Part shown: positions 1 to 4,312 of the stretch, one piece after another | Position numbering within the stretch: position 1 is the stretch's first letter | Layout of the letters: each line of letters starts with the position of its first letter | Source of the DNA: Halobacteria archaeon | Lineage (GTDB): Bacteria; Pseudomonadota; Gammaproteobacteria; UBA9214 | Direction: 5' to 3' | Length of the DNA stretch: 5,758 bases | Assembly: GCA_013041945.1 (NCBI GenBank) | Contig: JABDRC010000225.1 | Coordinates: 1-5,758, forward strand | The notes under the pieces: generated by a model | The model's database searches: none | What the model was told of the DNA's origin: nothing | What the model saw: only the letters and a program-made list of their open reading frames with translations | Position numbers and translations under genes: made by a program

Positions 1-438
1 TTTCATTTCTTCCAGCGACGCCTTTGATTTGCTGGCCAGCTGCTGCTGTTCCGCATCATGGTAAAAAATTTCACTGCGATACTGGGTACCCCAGTCGCAG
101 AACTGGCCATTGGCATTGGTCGGGTCGATGTTCTGCCAGAATACATCCAGCAGTTTCTGGTAACTCACGCGTTCCGGGTCGTAGACGATCTGAATGGCCT
201 CGGTATGCCCGGTCTTGCCGCGTGACACCTGTTTGTAGGTCGGGTTATCGACCTTGCCGCCGGTATAGCCGGAGGTGGTCGAGATGACACCATCCAGCTC
301 GTCATACGGGGGCTCCATGCACCAGAAGCAGCCGCCGGCAAAGGTGGCGATTGCCTGGCCCGGTTCGGCGTGGCTGCCTGCTGCAAACACAGACAGGATA
401 ATGAGCAGGGTGGAGCGGCAGGTTTGCAGGAGTTTCAT
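1..438 (-). CDS. msrA: Peptide-methionine (S)-S-oxide reductase MsrA, exported, C-terminus cut by window edge
   Basis: MsrA reduces the S-epimer of methionine sulfoxide in proteins back to methionine. The 146 visible codons contain the family's catalytic motif GCFWCME (residues 36-42, nucleophile Cys37), followed by SGYTGGKVDNPTY, GHTEAIQI, the aromatic/acidic stretch VFWQNIDPT and the GTQYRSEIFYH motif, all in the usual order. The frame stays open to base 1, so the C-terminus, where resolving cysteines often lie, is missing. Residues 1-24 form a signal peptide: Lys2, a hydrophobic core around residues 11-20, and a plausible cleavage after Ser-His-Ala. The enzyme is therefore inferred to act in the periplasm, unlike cytoplasmic E. 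coli MsrA. The ATG is preceded by AGGGA six bases upstream (445-449), and this start includes the signal peptide. It is divergent from the small gene at 679. The family call is near certain; the export is inferred. Confidence 0.95.
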   Translation of the reverse strand, partial: MKLLQTCRSTLLIILSVFAAGSHAEPGQAIATFAGGCFWCMEPPYDELDGVISTTSGYTGGKVDNPTYKQVSRGKTGHTEAIQIVYDPERVSYQKLLDVFWQNIDPTNANGQFCDWGTQYRSEIFYHDAEQQQLASKSKASLEEMK

Positions 439-559
439 GGGTTGTCCCTGGTGCGTTTATCGGTCTGGTTACATGGACAGCATGCCACAGTGTTGGTTTC
501 AAGCGGATGCCTGTTTGCCTGCCGGTAGCGGGTGCAGACCGTCAAATTATCCACCAGGT

Positions 560-625
560 ACCCGCGGAACTTCCATTATCTGACGCTTTCTTATTTATAT
601 CAGCTTGTTGCGGATATTCAATCCT
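560..625. promoter_or_regulatory. AT-rich patch between divergent genes, possible promoter region
   Basis: This stretch is much richer in A and T than its surroundings and lies between the divergent msrA gene and the small gene at 679. It contains TATATC- and TATT-like hexamers on the plus strand, but none has a convincing -35 partner at 16-18 bp. I see no operator palindrome. Calling it a promoter region rests on position and base composition only. Confidence 0.25.
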
Positions 626-678
626 CACACCCCTATGCCGATACACAGGTTACACGCGGACAAACAGCGGGGGGTATT

Positions 679-924
679 ATGGAACAGGCTTATCCGAATC
701 CGCAGGACGTCGGGATCAAGATTCCGCCCAACCTGCAGCAGGAGCGCTACTGTGCCGGTTTCAGGCATGGCCTCGAGGGAGGCCACCTGGACCGGGTCGA
801 GTACATGAAACAGTCATTCCGTGAAGGTTTCCGGGCCTCCAAGTTGTACCTGCGCGAGCTGCGCCGTTCGCGTGGCATCCTCGAGTTCCCGGCTCGCTGG
901 CGCATGCGCATGAAAGTCGCCTGA
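679..924 (+). CDS. Small basic protein of unknown function (81 aa)
   Basis: I do not recognise this family. The 81-residue product is rich in arginine (12 Arg, 4 Lys against 9 acidic residues), with the positive charge concentrated after residue 47, and has no signal peptide or membrane segment. Two similar short segments occur 19 residues apart: FRHGL (28-32) and FREGF (47-51). The middle and C-terminal parts look helical, ending in an Arg/Met-rich tail; a nucleic-acid-binding or adaptor role is possible but unsupported. The frame is open from 532, but the ATG at 679 is preferred because a G-run (669-674) lies just upstream, and the 49 extra residues are low-quality sequence running through the AT-rich intergenic patch. 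A hairpin begins at its stop codon. It is divergent from msrA. I am fairly confident that it is a real gene and have no basis for naming a function. Confidence 0.65.
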   Translation: MEQAYPNPQDVGIKIPPNLQQERYCAGFRHGLEGGHLDRVEYMKQSFREGFRASKLYLRELRRSRGILEFPARWRMRMKVA

Positions 925-946
925 CGGCCCGGTTTGCCGGTGCCGT
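924..946 (+). terminator. GC-rich hairpin at the 3' end of the 81-aa gene
   Basis: Bases 924-932 pair with 937-946 to give a nine-pair stem with a single bulged T (941) and a TTTG loop. The hairpin starts on the last base of the stop codon. No T-run follows, so it is not a classical intrinsic terminator; it may be an mRNA 3'-end stabiliser or a weak terminator before the next plus-strand gene. Confidence 0.3.
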
Positions 947-1039
947 GATTGCGATTCGCCGGGCGGGGAAAGATAATCCCTGCCATGGCTGTCTTCGATT
1001 TGCATTTCCCGGATATTCACCCGTCGCGGGGTAGCGGGC

Positions 1040-2491
1040 TTGACTGAGCACCGCCCCCTCATCGGCCTGCTGCTCGGGCCGCTGCTGTTTGCCCTTGTCC
1101 TGTTGTTGCCATTGCCTGACGGTATGTCGCCGGAAGGGCAGCGGGTCGCGGCCGTGGCCGTTTTGATGGCTGTCTGGTGGTTGTCCGAGGCGATCCCGAT
1201 ACCGGCCACGGCACTGCTGCCGATCGTGCTGTTCCCGGTACTCGGCGTGCTGGGCGGCGGCGAGGTCACCCGTGCCTATGGCCATCATCTGATTTTTCTT
1301 TTCCTGGGCGGCTTCATGATCGCCGTGACCATGGAGAAGTGGAACCTGCATCACCGCATAGCCCTGCACACCATTCAGCTGGTGGGCGTCACGCCACGGC
1401 GCATCGTGCTGGGATTCATGCTGGCCACGGCATTCCTGTCGATGTGGATCAGCAACACGGCGGCGACCATGATGATGGTCACCATCGCGGTTGCGGTGCT
1501 GCACGATATATCGCACGAGGTGGAGCACCGGCCGGGCGAATTCCGCTTCGGCACGGCCCTGTTGCTCGGTATCGGTTATGCCGCCAGCATCGGCGGCGTG
1601 GCCACGCTGATCGGCACGCCGCCGAATGCGATTTTCGCCGGTGTCGTCGAGAAAACCTATGGCTACAGTGTCAGTTTCATTGACTGGATGCGGTTCGCAC
1701 TGCCGTTGTCAGTGGTCATGCTGTTGCTGGCCTGGCTGTACCTGACGCGCATCCTGTTTCGCAGCGAGATTGCACAGCTGCCCGGCGGACGCGATTTTAT
1801 CCGTCAGCAGCTGGCCGGTCTCGGGCCCATGTCGCGTGAGGAAAAGGCGGTCGCGGTCGTGTTCACTACGGTCGCCGCACTGTGGATCCTGCGCGGCCTT
1901 TTCCTGCCGCCCGCGCTTGCCATGGTCAAGGACTCGACCATTGCGATCGCCGGGGCGCTGGTGCTGTTCATGATTCCGGTCAACCTGAAACGGCGCGAAT
2001 TTCTGCTCGACTGGCGGACGGCGGTCACCATACCCTGGGATATCATCATCCTGTTCGGCGGGGGGTTTGCGCTGGCGCAGGGGTTCAGCGAGTCCGGCCT
2101 GACCGGCTGGCTGGCGGGGCGACTGGAGGTCCTGCAGGGGATCAACCTGGCGCTGATTATCGGCGCGGTCGTGTTGCTGGTGATATTCCTGACCGAGATC
2201 ACCTCCAACACGGCAACGGCCTCACTGCTGCTGCCGGTAATGGGTGCACTGGCGGCCGCAACTGAAGTGCATCCCTATGGCATGATGGTCGCGGCCGTGG
2301 TGGCGGCCTCGTTTGCCTTTATGTTGCCGGTGGCGACGCCGCCCAATGCAATTGTGTACGGCAGTCGTTACGTGACCATCATGCAGATGGCCCGGGCGGG
2401 TATCTGGCTGAACCTGCTGGGCGCGGTGGTGATCACCGCGTTTGTCTACTGGGTATTGCCGAGAGTCTGGGGAATCACCCTGTCCGGGTGA
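1040..2491 (+). CDS. DASS/SLC13-family sodium-coupled anion (probably dicarboxylate) symporter
   Basis: This is an inner-membrane secondary transporter, expected to couple Na+ entry to uptake of a divalent anion such as succinate, malate or fumarate. The 483-residue protein has the family length and about eleven hydrophobic segments. Both inverted halves carry the hallmark motifs: SNTAA (residues 138-142) with GTPPN (192-196), and SNTAT (389-393) with ATPPN (432-436). In this superfamily these form the sodium and carboxylate sites. SFAFMLPVATPPNAIV (424-439) resembles the sodium:sulfate symporter signature. There is no inserted RCK/TrkA-C domain of the sort found in many sulfate-type relatives, which favours a carboxylate substrate, but the exact anion cannot be read from sequence. 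The start is TTG: no ATG, GTG or other TTG lies between it and the upstream in-frame stop at 974, and the next ATG (1124) would remove the first membrane segment. Its 3' end nearly abuts the convergent gene at 2498. Confidence 0.93.
   Translation: MTEHRPLIGLLLGPLLFALVLLLPLPDGMSPEGQRVAAVAVLMAVWWLSEAIPIPATALLPIVLFPVLGVLGGGEVTRAYGHHLIFLFLGGFMIAVTMEKWNLHHRIALHTIQLVGVTPRRIVLGFMLATAFLSMWISNTAATMMMVTIAVAVLHDISHEVEHRPGEFRFGTALLLGIGYAASIGGVATLIGTPPNAIFAGVVEKTYGYSVSFIDWMRFALPLSVVMLLLAWLYLTRILFRSEIAQLPGGRDFIRQQLAGLGPMSREEKAVAVVFTTVAALWILRGLFLPPALAMVKDSTIAIAGALVLFMIPVNLKRREFLLDWRTAVTIPWDIIILFGGGFALAQGFSESGLTGWLAGRLEVLQGINLALIIGAVVLLVIFLTEITSNTATASLLLPVMGALAAATEVHPYGMMVAAVVAASFAFMLPVATPPNAIVYGSRYVTIMQMARAGIWLNLLGAVVITAFVYWVLPRVWGITLSG
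2475..2491. terminator. Perfect hairpin over the symporter stop codon, between convergent genes
   Basis: TCACCC (2475-2480) pairs perfectly with GGGTGA (2486-2491) across a five-base loop, and the right arm contains the symporter's TGA stop. It sits where the two convergent genes meet, with only 6 bp between their stop codons. No T-run follows on either strand (only TTCCCC on the minus strand), so it is at best a weak bidirectional terminator. Confidence 0.3.
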
Positions 2492-2497
2492 CGGCGC

Positions 2498-2923
2498 TCA
2501 GTCGTTGACCTTTGCCAGTACATTCACCTGGAAGCAGATCTGTTCCAGGAATGCCTGGGTATCACGGGCACCGGCCGCGATGTTCATGCGTACACGGCTG
2601 TCTTCGTGGTCTATTTCCCCGGCGGCGCCGAAGATCTGCCAGCCGGCGAAGCTGGCGACACCGTCCATGCGCGCGCCGGCCAGATTGGCCGTGGACAGTA
2701 CCTTGACGACTTCCTCGCCGTTATCAGTGTCGTATTTTCTGCCGATATCAAAGCAGATGATCTCGAGGGACCAGCGCGGGTGTGGCAGTCCCCCACAGAG
2801 CTCGACCTCCGCCATGCCGCTGTGCATGAACAGTCGGTTGGCGCCGTCCGGCCCGTTGACGTGTATTTCCATTTCCTGCATGTTCGTCAGGCGCCTGGGC
2901 GTGATGATATTGGAATAGTCCAT
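2498..2923 (-). CDS. Conserved-looking protein of unknown function (141 aa)
   Basis: I do not recognise the family. The 141-residue product has no signal peptide or membrane segment and appears to be soluble and largely beta-stranded, with alternating hydrophobic stretches such as MEIHVNG (18-24), SLEIICFDIG (52-61) and FLEQICFQVNV (125-135). It has three cysteines (43, 57, 130) that do not form a CxxC motif, and a glycine/aspartate-rich middle (residues 83-105). The start is well supported: a strong GGAGG (2930-2934) lies six bases before the ATG. It is downstream of the glutaredoxin gene on the same strand, 91 bp away, with a possible weak promoter in between, so it may be cotranscribed or independent. 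Its tail meets the symporter gene. Codon use matches its neighbours. It is a real gene with high probability; its function is unknown. Confidence 0.8.
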   Translation of the reverse strand: MDYSNIITPRRLTNMQEMEIHVNGPDGANRLFMHSGMAEVELCGGLPHPRWSLEIICFDIGRKYDTDNGEEVVKVLSTANLAGARMDGVASFAGWQIFGAAGEIDHEDSRVRMNIAAGARDTQAFLEQICFQVNVLAKVND

Positions 2924-2969
2924 AGCGGTCCTCCAGCAGCGGTATTCTCGTTGTTAGTGTCTTTAATTT

Positions 2970-2998
2970 ACGATACCTGACGCCATCCGGGATGTACA
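2970..2998 (-). promoter_or_regulatory. Possible weak sigma-70 promoter for the 141-aa gene
   Basis: On the minus strand TGTACA (2993-2998) and TATCGT (2970-2975) are separated by exactly 17 bp. Each matches four of six consensus positions. The -10 lies 46 bp from the ATG. Weak matches of this kind occur by chance. Confidence 0.22.
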
Positions 2999-3014
2999 GA
3001 CAGGCACGTCCGGA

Positions 3015-3272
3015 TCAGGTCGTCATCAGGTGGTCAAGCCTGTCCTCCATGTGCAGTTCCGTCAGTTCGGTGAAGCCGCCAATGCATTCGCCATCGATTA
3101 TGATCTGCGGCACGCTGCGCGCGCCGTTGGTTGCTGCCGCGAATTCACGGCGCGCCGCCATGTCGGAGTCGATCATGGCTTCTTCAAAGGGGATGTTCCA
3201 TTTTTTCAGCAGCTGCTTTGCCTTGACGCAAAACGGACAGTTTGCCGTGCTGAATATCTTGACCCTGGTCAT
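3015..3272 (-). CDS. grxC: Glutaredoxin 3-like class I glutaredoxin
   Basis: This is a small cytoplasmic thiol oxidoreductase that uses glutathione to reduce protein disulfides and glutathionylated thiols. The 85-residue protein has the thioredoxin-fold order: strand VKIFST (4-9), the dithiol active site CPFC (12-15), the SVP motif with cis-Pro55, and the glutathione-binding GG (65-66) followed by F-T-E-L. The length matches E. coli Grx3 (about 83 aa). The active site has Phe in place of the usual Tyr (CPYC), a known conservative variant, and there is an additional Cys63. The frame is open about 64 codons further upstream, to 3464, but that extension runs antisense through the Ppx-like fragment. 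The ATG at 3272 has GGGAG four bases upstream (3277-3281) and begins right at the first strand, so it is chosen. Divergent from the Ppx remnant; the 141-aa gene follows it on the same strand. Confidence 0.95.
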   Translation of the reverse strand: MTRVKIFSTANCPFCVKAKQLLKKWNIPFEEAMIDSDMAARREFAAATNGARSVPQIIIDGECIGGFTELTELHMEDRLDHLMTT

Positions 3273-3305
3273 GTTGCTCCCGCCACATCGTGTTTGCCTG
3301 GCTGA

Positions 3306-3752
3306 AGACGCCATTATACTGATACGGGCGCTGCATTCGTCTGCGGCATGATGGTCATCTGCAACCAGTATCACAAGCATGGCGCCTATGTGATCTGCAA
3401 TGCAAACCTGAACGGTTTCTCGCAACAGGAACAGCAGTTGCTGGCGGTGCCGGTCAGGGCGCACCGGCGCAAGTTCCCGCCGGGCGAAATCAGGTCACAG
3501 CCGCAGCGCCGGGCGGAACAGGCCCCGCGGCTGGCTATCCTGCTGCGCATCGCCGTGACGCTGAACCGCGGCCGCGCCGACATCGGCCTGGCACAACTGG
3601 ACGTCAGGGTTGGCAAGAACAGCATCGAGCTGATCCTCCCGTCAGACTGGCTGGATTTTCATCCCCTGACCAGGGCCTACCTGTTGACCGAGGCCGAATA
3701 CCTCTCGACCATCGGCTACTGCCTGACGGTCAGTTCGAAGCAGGTGCCTTGA
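3306..3752 (+). pseudogene. ppx: 5'-truncated exopolyphosphatase (Ppx/GppA family) remnant, C-terminal domain only
   Basis: Full-length Ppx (about 500 aa) degrades polyphosphate from chain ends with an N-terminal actin-like phosphatase fold and has a C-terminal HD-like domain. Here only the end survives. From the ATG at 3348 the 134 residues align in order with the C-terminus of E. coli Ppx: YHKHGAYV (residues 8-15), NGFSQQEQQLLA (22-33), VRAHRRKFP (36-44), LLRIAVTLNRGR (65-76), LPSDW (97-101) and the terminal EAEYLSTIGYCLTV (115-128). The catalytic N-terminal domain and the preceding LHE-G helix of the C-terminal domain are absent: upstream codons back to the stop at 3303 do not resemble Ppx, and the glutaredoxin gene soon occupies the opposite strand. 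No ribosome-binding site precedes the ATGATG. The fragment has no internal stop or frameshift, so the truncation may be recent, or the domain may still be expressed. The identity is firm; 'pseudogene' is inferred. Confidence 0.8.
3313..3318 (-). promoter_or_regulatory. Consensus -10 box (TATAAT) upstream of the glutaredoxin gene
   Basis: The minus strand reads TATAAT at 3318-3313, a perfect sigma-70 -10 hexamer, 40 bp before the glutaredoxin ATG, which would give a leader of about 33 nt. No good -35 hexamer is present 16-18 bp upstream (the sequence there is close to GACGAA), so the promoter may be weak or activator-dependent. Confidence 0.45.
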
Positions 3753-3864
3753 CCGGCGCCGTGCATCTGATTAGCCCGGTCCGGGGGAATGGCCGGGTGT
3801 TGCGTGGAACGGCAGGATTCTTCAATCAATCGGGGTTGCCGGGCCGCAGGCACCGCCCCGTCAA

Positions 3865-3881
3865 CCCCGGCATGACCGGGG
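3865..3881. terminator. GC hairpin downstream of the Ppx remnant
   Basis: Six G-C pairs (3865-3870 with 3876-3881) close a five-base loop, CATGA. It lies about 110 bp after the remnant's stop codon and lacks a following T-run. It could be a relic of the original ppx terminator or an unrelated hairpin. Confidence 0.22.
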
Positions 3882-3926
3882 GGTGTCAGTGCTGTACCGC
3901 TGGCACCGTGCGCCTGGTAGCGGCAT

Positions 3927-3948
3927 TTTCGTCAAAAAAACGACGAAA
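3927..3948. terminator. Inverted repeat with an A/T homopolymer loop after the 74-aa gene
   Basis: TTTCGTC (3927-3933) pairs with GACGAAA (3942-3948) around a loop of seven A and one C (seven T on the minus strand). It begins 5 bp past the stop codon of the minus-strand 74-aa gene, the right place for a terminator. The T-run is in the loop instead of after the stem, so it is not a textbook intrinsic terminator. Confidence 0.3.
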
Positions 3949-3953
3949 TCAGG

Positions 3954-4178
3954 CTATTGGACGGTCGCCAGCCGGTCGATCAGCTGTTTGCCGATCAGGC
4001 CCATCAGTTCTTCCATGGTCAGGCTGTCAGGTACTTCTTTTACATTGGAAAACCAGATATTTTCGACCGCACCGCTGTTCTCTGCCGTCTCGGCCGAGAC
4101 CAGGGGCATTCCAACAAACACGCCCTGGGTGCCGTCATCCAGTCCAACTGTAATTAACTGAAGTTCAAGTGTTTTCAT
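3954..4178 (-). CDS. Small protein of unknown function (74 aa)
   Basis: I do not recognise this family. The 74-residue product is acidic and soluble-looking, with no signal peptide or membrane span. Its first half reads as short strands (LELQLITVGL, residues 4-13; TQGVFVGMPLV, 17-27), and its end as an amphipathic helix (MEELMGLIGKQLIDRLATV, 55-73). It contains no cysteine or histidine, so metal binding by such residues is unlikely. The start is well supported: GGAGG (4186-4190) lies seven bases before the ATG. The open frame continues upstream as far as 4721, but that part is a shadow of the potassium channel gene. It lies 134 bp downstream of the channel gene on the same strand, so co-transcription is possible but not shown. 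An inverted repeat follows its stop codon. It is likely a real gene, with function unknown. Confidence 0.72.
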   Translation of the reverse strand: MKTLELQLITVGLDDGTQGVFVGMPLVSAETAENSGAVENIWFSNVKEVPDSLTMEELMGLIGKQLIDRLATVQ

Positions 4179-4261
4179 CGCCTTGCCTCCATAATCGCCG
4201 CAGTCATGCCCGTGATCGGGTGCCGTCAATGGCCACAAATACAGTGCATGTAATATGCCAT

Positions 4262-4276
4262 CGGCTGATTTAGCCG
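4262..4276 (-). terminator. Small hairpin downstream of the potassium channel gene
   Basis: CGGCT (4262-4266) pairs with AGCCG (4272-4276) around a five-base loop, 36 bp past the channel gene's stop codon on the minus strand. The stem has only five pairs and no T-run follows (ATGGCATATT), so terminator function is doubtful. Confidence 0.2.
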
Positions 4277-4312
4277 CAGATGAAGCCAGCAGGCGGGTGG
4301 CGGGAGGGCGGA

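Larger units (their letters stand above)
3753..3953. other. Noncoding GC-rich spacer with short inverted repeats
   Basis: No credible gene lies in this stretch between the Ppx remnant and the convergent 74-aa gene. It holds several short inverted repeats: CCCCGG (3865-3870) with CCGGGG (3876-3881) around a CATGA loop, an outer CACC/GGTG pair (3851-3854, 3882-3885), and TTTCGTC/GACGAAA near the right end. No promoter or RNA family was recognised. Confidence 0.4.

Noticed and set aside
540..545. TTGACG on the minus strand as a -35 box for msrA
   Set aside because: No acceptable -10 hexamer lies 16-18 bp downstream; the sequence there is GC-rich.
532..678. Longer start for the 81-aa protein at 532
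   Set aside because: The extra residues lie in the AT-rich intergenic stretch, and a G-rich site precedes the ATG at 679.
761..1528. Long minus-strand open frame (255 codons)
   Set aside because: It is rich in His, Gln and Arg, lies antisense to the 81-aa gene and the symporter, and shows no family resemblance; a high-GC shadow frame.
3273..3464. N-terminal extension of the glutaredoxin reading frame by about 64 residues
   Set aside because: It runs antisense through the Ppx-like coding sequence, has no glutaredoxin character, and a ribosome-binding site sits directly before the ATG at 3272.
3749..4161. Plus-strand open frames across the spacer and the 74-aa gene
   Set aside because: They show low-complexity Arg/Gly/Ser composition and no recognisable motif, and overlap the better supported minus-strand gene.
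4211..4234. TTGACG on the minus strand before the 74-aa gene as a -35 box
   Set aside because: The nearest -10-like sequence (GATTAT) is about 27 bp away, too far for a sigma-70 promoter.
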